Positions 1 to 13,063 of a DNA stretch of 64,000 nucleotides are shown here, piece after piece. A program made the position numbers and the translations under genes. This DNA is from Pratylenchus scribneri (lineage: Eukaryota; Nematoda; Chromadorea; Rhabditida; Pratylenchidae), in assembly GCA_030063045.1 (NCBI GenBank), contig JAQSEB010000017.1:1550001-1614000 (forward strand). Reading direction: 5' to 3'. The notes under the pieces are model-generated. The model was not told where the DNA came from. It saw nothing but the letters and a program-made list of their open reading frames with translations, and made no database searches. Within the stretch, counting starts at the first letter, position 1; each line of letters starts with the position of its first letter.

Positions 1-378
1 TTTTTTGTGTTTTACGGAAAGAATTCTGATTTTTTGTGTTTTCCGGAAATTAATTCTGATTTTTTGTGTTTTCCGGAAAGAATTCTGATTTTTTGTGTTT
101 TCCGGAAAGAATTCTGATTTTTTGTGTTTTCCGGAATGAATTCTGATTTTTATGTGTTTTCCGGAATGAATTCTGATTTTTTGTGTTTTCCGGAAAGAAT
201 TCTGATTTTTTGTGTTTTCCGGAATGAATTCTGATTTTTATGTTTTCCGGAAAGAATTCTAATTTTTTTGTGTTTTCCGGAAAGAATTCTGATTTTTTGT
301 GTTTTCCGGAAAGAATTCTGATTTTTTGTGTTTTCCGGAAAGAATTCTGATTTTTTGTGTTTTCCGAAAAGAATTCTT
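1..378. repeat. Satellite A array, left copy
   Basis: Tandem array of a ~29-bp unit whose core reads TTTTCCGGAAAGAATTCTGA followed by a T-run and GTG. Each unit carries two short palindromes, TTCCGGAA and GAATTC. About a dozen units are visible with point variants (AAAG, AATG, AAAT before AATTC). The array runs off the left window edge and dissolves into a poly-T/G tract at about 370-405. The same family occurs in the opposite orientation at 6075-7073. The reading frames that cross it are repeat translations, not genes. Confidence 0.95.
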
Positions 379-1137
379 TTTTTTTTGTTTGTTTTTTTTT
401 TTTTTTTGGAAAAGCAAAATGCAAAATAAATTGCAACAGAATATTGAGGTAAAAAAGAATTCACGTGTAAAATGCAAATGAATGGAAGAAAGGGAATTAG
501 GAAAAGTGAAAAAGTTTTTAGTTGGCAATGACAACATCAAACAGGACCAAGTTGTTTAGTGGAGAGGGGCGGGAAGGACGGAAATAAGTCGGAGGAAGAA
601 GAGGAAGAGGAGATGAAGGACGAAAAGATGGGAAGAAGAAGAAAAGGCCAACAACAACAACGAGGAGGAGGGTCGATATTGGGGAGGTTTCACTGGGTAA
701 ATGGAAAATTGGAAGGAAAAAAGGGAATTGGGTGGGCAGAGGACGACAAACCGGAATATCCACCAAAAATACATTGGGGTGGTGATTGTTCATCAAAAAA
801 CAAATGTTTTAATCGGTAGGATCAAAGTGATTGGAAATGTGTAGCAGACATTGGAAGGGAGAAAGGGCCTAATTAACGACCATTTTACAATGGAAATGAA
901 GGCAGAATTGAGTTCGGTTTGGGCTTTGGGTTGGACAAGAGATTTATATATTTTGGATTGGGAAAAAAGTTGCTAAATTTATCAATTTTTTCCAAAAGAT
1001 TGAACAAAACAAATTACAAAATGGAAATGTACAATTTTTTTAATAAAACAAATTAAAAATAAATGAATTAAATAAAACAATGACAATGAATGAATGTAAA
1101 ATAATATTTTTCCCCAAATAATGGGACCTGTTTGTTT
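379..1137. other. Probable intron of the DIP2-like gene; no other gene seen
   Basis: This 760-bp stretch lies downstream, in minus-strand sense, of the last recognised DIP2-like exon, so it is most simply part of a long intron of that gene. At 559-819 a purine-rich, Glu/Lys/Gln-coding frame exists, but it is low complexity and has no recognisable domain. No RNA gene was recognised. Confidence 0.5.
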
Positions 1138-2031
1138 TTTGCATAGGCTCATTTTGGAAGTATTTCTGCGTTGAATTGGTAGGAATGAGCATCGAATGTT
1201 TAATTGATTTTGATCGCCGCCGCCACTGCATTCTCCACCCTCCTCCACACTTTTTTCTTCACCACGTCCCCATTCGGCCAATGCTTGTTGAACGGCCTCT
1301 TGTCGGATTTCTTGTAAATTTTTTAATAATTAATTTATTTTGAAGTTTAATTGGAATTGAAAAATATGGGAATCAAGCCTAAATAAAATACCTCCCCTAA
1401 TAAGCGGATTCGAACCCGCGACCTAAATTTTGCGAAAATTAAGGGTTTCACGTTGGCAATTTTTGAAAAGTTTTCTGTTGGAAAAATTTGAATCAAGATC
1501 AAGTAAATACTTAAACAAAAAATAATTAATAATTCTATAATTTTAGGGGAATTTCATTCTAAAATTATCTCAATCTCAACTAAGATTACGAAAATGATTC
1601 ATCTTAACTTGCAAAAATTAGTCAATTTCTAAGTTCCCAATTTTCTTCAAAATATTAAATTCAACCTGAATGAAATCTCGACTCATTTCTGGTCATTCGA
1701 CGTCTATGCCTTCGTGCTTTTTCTTCCTTCGAATCTGAACATTTATTAAATTATATTTTTCATTTATTAATTGATTAACCTGCTGTTGGCTGATTTTTCG
1801 AATTATTTCCTTTTTTCATAAATTTTTGTAAAAGCTCTTTTCTCTTCTTCTCGTAGCCTTTTTCGGTAATGTCGCCTTTTAAATAACATTTATAAAAATA
1901 ATTTTAAAAAAAATTATGAGTCAACCTTCGGACAATTCCAAATCGAGTTGAGCCAATTTTATACGAATTTCTTCGGGTATTTTGAGCACATCCACAAATA
2001 AATCATTTACACCAGCAGAAGTAGAGTGCAT
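1138..2031 (-). CDS. dip-2: DIP2 homologue, 5' exons only (partial)
   Basis: Four joined exons: 2031-1926, 1875-1780, 1734-1666 and 1310 to about 1138. All reading phases agree. The first two encode a DMAP1-binding domain with the family signature ELSEGDITEKGYEKKRKELL (residues ~31-50). The third gives the Arg-rich segment ending TRNESRFHS. The fourth begins EIRQEAVQQALAEW, which is the conserved DIP2 continuation. DIP2 proteins are large (about 1500 residues) and carry two AMP-binding, acyl-CoA-synthetase-like domains. None of that is in the window, so the rest must lie left of position 1 beyond an intron of more than 1 kb that contains the satellite, or the gene is truncated. The end of exon 4 is uncertain; a CAG|GT at 1138 is the best candidate donor. 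The first ATG is chosen because it opens the conserved domain and no upstream exon is visible. Confidence 0.85.
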
Positions 2032-3144
2032 TTTTAAAATTTTTAAATTAAATCTATAAAATTTGGCTTGATTAATTTCATGAATAATCTAATAATTATA
2101 ATTAATAAATAATAATTAATTGTCGAAGTCAAATGGAAAATTTCTCGTAATTTTTGACATTTTTATTATGGATTGATATTTTGGGTGGGGCTTGGCCTAT
2201 GTTTCATCCATTTCTATATAAATAATAGAGCAAAAGGGGAGTATATATTTTCGGGTCCATTTTGTCCTCGCCCTCGTTTCCCTTTGCAGGATACCCTTGG
2301 GGGGCTGGCAATTGGGCGCATTGAGTGAGTTGAGTGCTACGACATTTGTGGTTGGTGTGGGAATGGGAAGGATGTATATATTTGTGGGCGAAAAGGGAGA
2401 AGATTGCGCCTTGCGCATTTTGTTGAGTACCAAATGGGGCTGTCACCAGCAACCAACAACTCCTCAGCAACCACCTAATCGATGATTGAAAGAAAGTCGC
2501 CGTTGCCCTCCCACCACAATTAATGCTCATCAAGGCCATTGCAGAGGAGGAAAAAATATTAATGAAAATTTTTGTCATTGAATATTCAATCTGTGGCCGA
2601 AAATCAATGGACACACTTTTGCTTTGCCAAAACAATAATTTGATGAGGGAAAAAATTTGACATTTTTATATTTTTTTACGTGTGGACTACGATATTAAAA
2701 ATTTAAATAAATGACTATTTGCAATTTATTGGCAACAAATTTAAATGACAGTTGATCCCAAGTCCCAACATATGAAAAAGAAAAATTGATTTTTTTTTCG
2801 AGTTTCGACTATGACACTTGAATTTACAATTGCAACTTTGCATGTGGATTCTGGATTGTAAAAGGATAAAGAAAAGAATGACGATGAATGATTCATCAAA
2901 ATTTACAAAACAAAGTTACTATTAACATATCCAAGGGTGAAGGCAATGAAAATTTTTGGTCCGCTTTTGGTTCATATTCATTCAAAATTTTGAAATTTTT
3001 CTACCTCAAAAGTAAGGCCAAGTCATGGAATCATTAATGTCCTTTATTCTCAATTTCTTTTGTTACATTCATTACAAATACAAAGTGATTTATATCAAAT
3101 ACAAATTCAGAAGATCGATAGAAATAAAACTCTTATTTTCAAAG
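2032..3144. other. Intergenic region between divergent genes
   Basis: About 1.1 kb between the minus-strand DIP2-like gene and the plus-strand small membrane gene. It probably holds promoters for both. A TATA-like TATATAAATA lies near 2213. A frame at 2204-2635 on the minus strand has no recognisable domain or splice support. Nothing else is identified. Confidence 0.4.
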
Positions 3145-3460
3145 ATGACATTATCATCGGCAAAAAGAATTAGCGCCATTCATCCAGAAACATTGATGGT
3201 AATTTTGATTGTACATAGATTAAATTATACTAATTTAACATTTTCAGAATGCACTTCTTGATGGCTATGTTTATTTTTTGATGGTTGCCGCAGCTTCCTT
3301 CCCATTATTATTGTTGGTCGCCATTTACAGGATGTGTACCGTAAAAACGGATGATGCTGATACAAAAGAAGATCAAGAAGAATCAAAAACCAGCGCAATT
3401 GAAGACAAAGAGGAAGAAAAACAACAATTATTGGCAGCAGATGATGATGGACAAAAATGA
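3145..3460 (+). CDS. Small single-pass membrane protein with acidic tail
   Basis: Two exons, 3145-3198 and 3248-3460, separated by a 49-bp GT-AG intron; the phase is preserved. The 88-residue product has a short N-terminus, a hydrophobic segment at roughly residues 26-43 (GYVYFLMVAAASFPLLLLVA), a basic/Cys stop (YRMC), then a cytosol-like tail very rich in Asp and Glu with a run of Gln near the end. A single membrane anchor without a cleavable signal peptide is the simplest reading. I do not recognise the family. The downstream tyrosine kinase starts only 170 bp later on the same strand, so the two could share a transcript, but no direct evidence shows this. Confidence 0.6.
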
Positions 3461-3631
3461 TGCCTTTATTAGCCTTTGTTTAATAATGTAATGGATAATA
3501 TAGCATTTTTGTAATTTATTTCGATGCTTGGCATAATGAATGAAGGCCGAAAATAAATGTGAAAAATATAAAAATTCTCAATGCAAACAAAAATAAATGT
3601 AATTTTTCCATCATTATTATTTGTAAATTAA

Positions 3632-5472
<1,841 letters not shown>

Positions 5473-6074
5473 ATAATCCTCAACAAAAAGAAATAATATT
5501 ACCAAATATTTCATTATTATTCTCCGCTCATATTGAAAATTTTGTTCCAAATTGTGCCTCATTTTATAATAATCCGCATAATAAATTAATAAATATTTTA
5601 ATTTTCTATCAAATATTTTAATTGGGGAAGGTAATTAAAATTAGCAAAAGACTTAAAATTTTTCCATTTAAATTGTTTTCCAGAATTCATTTCCCCCGTC
5701 CCACATTCCCAATTCATTCAGCAAGGGACAAATCCCTGAGGCATAAAATGTTCCATGCCCATTAAAATTTGCCTCCTATTTATCTCCTCCGGCTCATCTC
5801 AAATGCAAATCTTTCATTCATTTCGAGTTAACCGCTCATAATCGAGGCGCATCAATTTTGCCCTTTTTGATGTGACATTTCCGCCCGAAGTGTCGCCCTC
5901 TTGATTAATTGTTGCTTCTTTCCTTTTTGAAATAGTTTTGTTCATTTTAAAAATCCCACTCATTTCGGATATTATCTTTTCTTTTCAATCTGCGGCTCAT
6001 CAACTTGAATGGGAGGAGAAATGTGGGAATATTGACAAAATTGTTCATGGAATGGAATTTTTTTGAGAAAAAAA
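5473..6074. other. Intergenic, no gene seen
   Basis: About 600 bp of AT-rich sequence between the kinase stop and satellite array A. It contains the presumed kinase 3' UTR, with ATAAATTAATAAAT near 5580 as a possible polyadenylation region. Nothing else is recognisable. Confidence 0.4.
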
Positions 6075-7073
6075 AGAATTCTTATCGGAAAACACAAAAA
6101 AAATCAGAATTAATTTCCGGAAAAAACAAAAAATCAGAATTAATTTCCGGAAAACACAAAAAATCAGAATTAATTTCCGGAAAACACAAAAAAATCAGAA
6201 TTCTTTCCGGAAAACACAAAAAATCAGAATTCTTTCCGGAAAACACAAAAAATTAGAATTCATTCCGGAAAACACAAAAAATCAGAATTTTTCCGGAAAA
6301 CACACAAAATCAGAATCTTTCCGGAAAACACAAAAAATCAGAATTCATTCCGGAAAACACAAAAAATCAGAATTCATTCCGGAAAACACAAAAAATCAGA
6401 ATTTTTCCGGAAAACACACAAAATCAGAATTCATTCCGGAAAACACAAAAAATCAGAATCTTTCCGGAAAACACAAAAAATCAGAATTCATTCCGGAAAA
6501 CACAAAAAATCAGAATTCATTCCGGAAAACACAAAAAATCAGAATTTTTCCGGAAAACACACAAAATCAGAATTCATTCCGGAAAACACAAAAAATCAGA
6601 ATCTTTCCGGAAAACACAAAAAATCAGAATTCATTCCGGAAAACACAAAAAATCAGAATTCATTCCGGAAAACACAAAAAATCAGAATTTTTCCGGAAAA
6701 CACACAAAATCAGAATTCATTCCGGAAAACACAAAAAATCAGAATCTTTCCGGAAAACACAAAAAATCAGAATTCATTCCGGAAAACACAAAAAATCAGA
6801 ATTCATTCCGGAAAACACAAAAAATCAGAATCTTTCCGGAAAACACAAAAAATCAGAATTCATTCCGGAAAACACAAAAAATCAGAATCTTTCCGGAAAA
6901 CACAAAAAATCAGAATTCATTCCGGAAAACACAAAAAATCAGAATTCATTCCGGAAAACACAAAAAATCAGAATCTTTCCGGAAAACACAAAAAATCAGA
7001 ATTCATTCCGGAAAACACAAAAAATCAGAATTCATTCTGGAAAACACAAAAAATCAGAATTCATTCCGGAATT
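6075..7073. repeat. Satellite A array, right copy, inverted orientation
   Basis: About 1 kb of the same ~29-bp unit as at 1-378, here reading CCGGAAAACACAAAAAATCA. Monomers differ at the junction before CCGG (AATTCATT, AATCTTT or AATTTTT) and in ACACAAAAAATC versus ACACACAAAATC. These variants recur in order: the ACACACAAAATC variant appears at about 6415, 6558 and 6701. The spacing of 143 bp equals five monomers, so part of the array has a higher-order structure. It has no unique spacers. Confidence 0.95.
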
Positions 7074-7075
7074 GA

Positions 7076-10000
7076 TTTAATTATTGGATTTTTGATTAAA
7101 TTTTTTTTTCGATACAATTATATTTTGATTTTATCCAACCGCCGCCTTTCACCAAAATTCTCAAATTTTTTCTTAAAAAAATTTTCATCAAAATGTGGCA
7201 CATTTTTCTCCTTTAACAAACTTGTCATTTCTCTTCCAAACTTGGCCAACGAATATTCCACCCATCCATCCACCCCCACAAATGCCCCATTATTCACCAC
7301 CGTTTACTTTGCCCTCCGGGGATCTCCCCCTCCTCGTTTCCTCCTTTGCTCATTTATATCTGCCAGTTGGCATCTCCCTTTCCCCCGGCATTTTGGTCAG
7401 CATTTTCCCTAATCGGCCTCAAATGTTCCCCCGGGGATTTATCTTCGAATGCAAATAAAACCCACAGAGAAGGGAGAACGACCATTTTGGGTCATGATGG
7501 TCGACTGTTGCTTCAAATTCAAACCACCAACCCAATTGGGATTGGGACTGGACCCTTACACCATTGGTCCATCGCAATTCGGCCATAAATTTTGCGCCAC
7601 CCTCTCCAACAAACATTTTCCCAATGCCAATGGCCAATTTATATAATTCCATTCGCGCCCCCCACCCCACCTCCCATCCAACATTTTCGCCATCCAAAAT
7701 TTTCTCATCAATTTTGGATGGCAAAATGGTCGGATGGAGGCCATTTTTGGTCATCGGTCAAAATGTACAGAAGGAGGGATGGAGGCTGACTGGATTGTGG
7801 CCAATTATGCAATGCCCAAGTCCACCCAAAATGGGTGGGATGGAACCGGTAATGGATGGGTGGGCTTAAGCAAATGAAGTGAGTGGACACATTGGGCGGC
7901 AATGCGCAAAAAGGGTGAACTAGATTTGGCAAGAAATTGGGGAAAATGAAGAAGAAAAGGGAAGGAGGAAGGAGACCGCCAAAAGCCACCCTCCCCATCC
8001 TCATTTGGCACATACATTGGCCATTTTTGGGCCCATCCATTCATTTCCTTTGCCAACCATTTTCCGGTCAATCTCGACCGTTCTTGGCCTCTTTGATTTT
8101 TCCTTTTCCCCTTTCCTCCGACTACAATTCCCCCTTCTTCTTCCTCTCATTTCCTCTTTGCTTACATTTAGTCCATTGGCCACCTGGCCATTTGCAAAAA
8201 TCATGTCCAAAAAGAGCAAAAAGACCACCGCCAAAAGGTAGAATATCCTCAAGATTGAATGAAGGGAGCAAAAAGGGCACAAAAAAGGACATGACCCATT
8301 GAAATCCCTCCTCTTCAATTCCTCCTTAAGTGTTAAGTCCATCTTTTTGCGCACCAATCCTCCCCTTCAGTCTTCACCATTCTTCATCATATTCCTTCCT
8401 TTGAATACAAATTCAGTTCACATATAATCCCCTCTTTTTGTGCCTCTTTTGCACGATCCGGGATTGCCCCAAATTCGCCCTTTTAAACCCTCTCCTTTTC
8501 TCACAAAAACCCTCAAGCCATTCATCCCCCTAAGCAACATTCCCCCACAATACATTCAATTTGCACAATTTTCCATTGAATTTAAGCCTTTTTCACATTC
8601 AATTAATTCCATATCGTGTTTTGATCAAATTGCCCTCCAAGGGTAATTCAATGATTGCTTTAGGCAAAATTTGATTGAAAATAACTCTGATGAGAATTAA
8701 TTATTCTGGTTTGATTGCATAAAAGAATATAGAAAATATTTAATAAAATTAAAGTTCTAGAGTATTTAAACTGAATTTATTTATTGTTTCACATTTTACC
8801 CTTTCCTCATTTCCCCCAACTAGGCTTCATCATATAATTTGGTTAAAGAAGATTTGTATATAAAATTGTCAATTCCACCCTTCCATTCCCCTTCCCCCAT
8901 TTCCCTTCAATTGTCCCCGAAAATTGAGTGAGGGAAATTGGATCGGGTCAAAAATTGGATGCTTCCTCTTTTGGCCATTCCCTTTTAGAAAAGGGAATTC
9001 TAAACAAAACCAATCAAAAATGTGTGTTTTCAAGGATTTTTCAGGCCAAGGTCGAGTATGAGGATGTTCGGGTTCAATTCAATCCAAATCCAAGGTTGAA
9101 TCCATTGATTGCATTGTTTTGCATTTTGCACACCATCAAAATCTTTTTGACCAATTCTTCATCCAAATCCAATGCCAATTATGTGCCAACACCCCCACAA
9201 CTCTTCGTCACCATCTGTCCACGCGCCAATTATATTCTTTGGATGGATTGTTTTCCACCTTCTCACAATTCGCTTATATTTTGTTTTGCGGGCAAAAAGG
9301 GGGCATTGTGGCACGCACAAAGGACGGAAAAGGAAGGAAGGATGCAATTTTTGGGCGGAGGGGATGAAGCGAATAATGGGCCCAAGAAAATTGGTAAAAA
9401 GGAGGAGTCCATCCGGAAGGAATTGTTCGTCCGTGGACCCAAAAATGGATGCAAAGCCCCTAAAATCCCATCTTCTCCCATTCATTCCGAACCATCCTAA
9501 AAACCCATCCCATCCATAAGCCATTCACATTTCAGCAACAACTTCATTTCCCCATTATTCGTCCCAATCGCCCGGCGGCCTGTTTTCCTCCCCCCCTTTT
9601 TAAAACCCTCCATTGGGTTAATTGGATTCGAATGGCCATCCATTCCGTCCATCCAGTCGGTGGGGCGAAGAAAATTGAAACATTTTTGAGGGGCTTTGGC
9701 GCCTCTCCATCGCTTTTTCTTCCCCTTCATTTTCGCTCAACCAGCCGCTGCCCATCGTCCATTTTCCTCCCCTTCAAATCCACCATTCTTTTGGCCAGCT
9801 GCCCCTTCGCTTGACTGGCTTTTCGGCTATGTCCACTTTGGCTATTGTCCATTTTTCTACCAAAAATGCTTTGTCCAAAATTTAACTGTGGCCAAATTGC
9901 GCGCATTCGCGTGCCTTCCTTCTTTTTGGGGCAAATCCTTGGCTCAAAATTGTTGGCTTCGAATTGGTCATCAAAGGGGGCAGTTCCCACGCCGGAAGGA

Positions 10001-13000
10001 GGCCATCTCCAAAAACTATTAATTCGGCCAAGGATCCATTTTGGGCATGAAATGAGCCTCCAAAAGGGATTGGCCAAAGAAAGGCCATTCAAAATGTCCA
10101 TCAAACAATCCACCCTAAATTCTCCATCCAATCTCCCTTTATTCATTCCCTCTCACTCAATTCAAATCCATTCATTCATTCATTTTCATTTCCCACCCTC
10201 CAATATTTGAACGGGTCGGCGCCTTTTTATTCTTTTTTTGAACGGTCCTATATTTCCTTTATTCCCCTCACCCCATCATTTTTTGTGGGAAAATGGAGAA
10301 CAAAGAGGAGAAAATAAATAAATAAATGCATGGAATCCAATCCCACTTTTTTCAAATCCTTCCTTTCTTTCCTCATTTTGTGTGGCGGCCACTCAATCGC
10401 CCACCTTTTCTATTCCTTTTCACACTTTTTCCCTTTGGCGCCCCTAAATCCATGCAAATTCCCCGCCTTTCCCTCATCCCCTTCCCACTTTGGCCTTCCC
10501 TCAAAATCGCGCCTTTCCATTCCATTCCTCCCTCTTTTTTTTTGTGTCGCGGAACGGAAAAGGAAATTACATTTGGATTTGGGTGTTGTAAAGGGGAAAG
10601 GGGATTTTCCAGAGAGGAATCCGAAACTTCTACTTCAAATTTACACCGCCGACCAAAGGGGGAATTCAAGAAAACGAGTGGGAGGGGGATTTGTGTATTA
10701 GAATGAATGAATTGAGATTGAGTGGAAATGTGGGAATGGGAAGGGGACGGATGATTTGCTCGGCCGATTCCTCCCTCTTTTTTTCCCGATTTTCCCGCTT
10801 TAAACTCGTCTTTGGCTTTTTTGTTGCTTGTCCCGGGAAATGGCAATTGGCCAGTAAAGCAAAGGGAAAGGCGGCACTCCCCTTTAGTCATCCATCGGCT
10901 TTATTCCCCCTTCACAAAATAGTCCATCCCCCCTTCTCATAAAGCGCAAACAACCCACAACCAACTAAACCATCATCCACCCCCATTCCCCTCTTTCATA
11001 TTTCCCTCCAAAGTCTTTCTTTCCACATTCATTGGCCGCCCCAAACAGCAAAGCGCACAATTTTCCAGGAACGGCGGCCATTTGCCACTCGTAAAATCGC
11101 CCACCAAACCAATTCATTGCTTTTATTACCGCCTCCGATGGAACGGAGGATCATTTTGCTATTTGGGTGCTTCTTCTCGCATAAACTCAAATCCTTCCTT
11201 TACATTTGTATCCAATTGAAGGAATGAATGAGTTAGCAAATCCTCCAAACCTTTTCCTCCTACTGATCCACCTTTGCCAAAATGCACTTGAATGAAAATG
11301 TGCTGATCATTTCCATTTGCCCACAATTTGTTTGGCCAATATTCACATTCCTCCTTTCCTTCTCCACCCACTCAACAATTTTCCCATCCAAACCGTTTGT
11401 CCGCCCAACAAAACCGGTCATCCCTCTTTCTACCAAACACAAAATCCACCCCCAATCCAACTTCAAATTCATATCCACTCTGTTCCTATTCCCTCAGCCA
11501 ATCTATGCCAATCCATGAAAATCCGTGCGCCAAGATTTGCACAAACAAACGAAGACCACCGGCCAGCGGATCTACGGAGGAAATATGGAGGAAAGGGGGC
11601 CGGTGGATTGGCTTCCACAAATCGGCCACCACCCTGACCAAGCTCAAGTGGTCCAGCCGTCGCTTGGGGGGTGGAAAAATGGGACCACCGCAAGGACCAA
11701 AAGGTGGAGAGGGGGATCGGCGCGTCCAGCGGGCAATTCATCGTAAAAATGGTCGAAAAAAAGGAGCAAATTTGTTTCCCTTCGGCCAGTCTTCCCTCCT
11801 TCGCCTTCACGGTCATTTTCCTCCTCCCTCATTTTTGCTTTTTCCTCAGGCCAATTCCCATGCCATTTCCCCTTAATTCGCCTTTCCCTTCCAAATTAAT
11901 TAATTGGATTCCCGTGGATTAATCCCCAACCACCTTTTGCTCCATCCTTTTTCCCATGTTCTTCTCCCAAATATTTAACAATGCATTTTTCCGTAACCCA
12001 AAAATTCCAATGTGTGGGAATATTGCCTCCTCAATTCGATTTGTTCTCGATTCCACCTAATAATTATTTGTGCCGGTCCAATGAATTCATAATTGAGTGA
12101 ATTTGTGGAAGGAGGGGGTAAATTGTGGGCTTGGCATTGGGCAATGGGCAACAACACCCATTTTGGTCCCAAACATTCCCAATTCCCCCATTCCAAACTT
12201 CATCCTCCCTCCATCAACATTCATCCATTCATTTGGTTTTTTTATCAGTTCAACAATCTTAATTCGCTGTGCCCCATTCCATCCAATTCAGCCAATTACT
12301 TGCAAATCCCCCATTCATTCCTTTTCGTCTCCAAGTCCATTTTTTCTTTCAATTCAGCAGCCAAACAACACAAAAACCCCTCCATCTCCGTCCTCGTCCT
12401 CATCATTCAATTCTTCGCCAATTCTTCAAATCCTCTTCTCCCCTTCCATTCATTTTTCGTCCAAATGTCCTCCTTTTTCCCTTCTTCATACAAAAATCCG
12501 TGCAAATCCCTCGAAAATGCGCATCGTCCTCCCTTCCAATTCCAATATTCTCGCCCTCAACAAAATGCCTCCTCCTCCTTCATCTTCTTTTCGTCTTCTT
12601 CGCGCCAATCGCCTCCTCAGTCAGCTTGTTGACGACCACAATCCGATCCGCTCCTTTTGTCCTCTTTTCCAACACAAAAGGCCTATTCCTTCCTTCCAGC
12701 GTTCTTCTCCGCGCATTGTTGGCCCTTCTCCACCTTCCCTCCCTTTGAGGGGATGATGAAGTCCCCGCCGCGCTTCTTCATTTCGGCCAATGAAGCGCCC
12801 CTCCCCCACCCCCATTTGCTCAATTTCCCTTCAATTTTGTTCCCTTCACTTATGAATTTGCATTCCTCTAATCTTCACTGGGGGCTCAAATTTCAGAAGG
12901 CGGTGATTTTCATCAAAATGCGCAGCAAAACAATAAAATCGACGAGACAAAAATAAAGCAAAAAAACATCCAAAATATTCCCAAAACCCAATAATTTTCC

Positions 13001-13063
13001 CCATAAATTCCCCTTTAATAATTTCAGCTTCATTCAAAAACAGACCAAATAAATATTATAAAA
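7076..13063. other. Six-kilobase pyrimidine-rich region without a supportable gene
   Basis: This block differs from its surroundings. The plus strand is rich in C and T with abundant CCATCC, CCAAATTT and TTCCC words, is higher in GC, and is poor in stop codons, so it produces many overlapping 60-220-codon frames on both strands. None of these frames shows a recognisable domain, consistent splice pattern or signal peptide. A GC-richer piece at 11,510-11,760 and a possible exon at about 9043-9095 behind a TTTTTCAG acceptor are the only spots that drew attention, and neither could be extended. It may be upstream regulatory sequence or a 5' intron of the membrane-protein gene at 13,064. Confidence 0.5.

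Noticed and set aside
50..540. Several Lys/Asn/Phe-rich minus-strand frames of 90-128 codons
   Set aside because: They are direct translations of satellite A in three frames. Likewise 6005-6256 in the right array.
559..819. Acidic, Gln-rich 86-codon plus-strand frame
   Set aside because: Low-complexity purine-rich DNA with no splice or domain support, inside a probable intron of the minus-strand DIP2-like gene.
1400..1470. tRNA-like B-box (GGTTCGAATCC) on the minus strand
   Set aside because: The T-arm does not pair cleanly and no A-box, acceptor stem or anticodon arm can be found upstream, so it is at most a decayed tRNA or SINE remnant inside a DIP2 intron.
6075..7073. CRISPR-like regularly spaced repeat
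   Set aside because: Units abut with no unique spacers; it is a eukaryotic tandem satellite with higher-order structure.
11328..11876. 182-codon GC-rich frame
   Set aside because: Other frames over the same interval are equally open, there is no domain, and the composition equals the surrounding stop-poor block.
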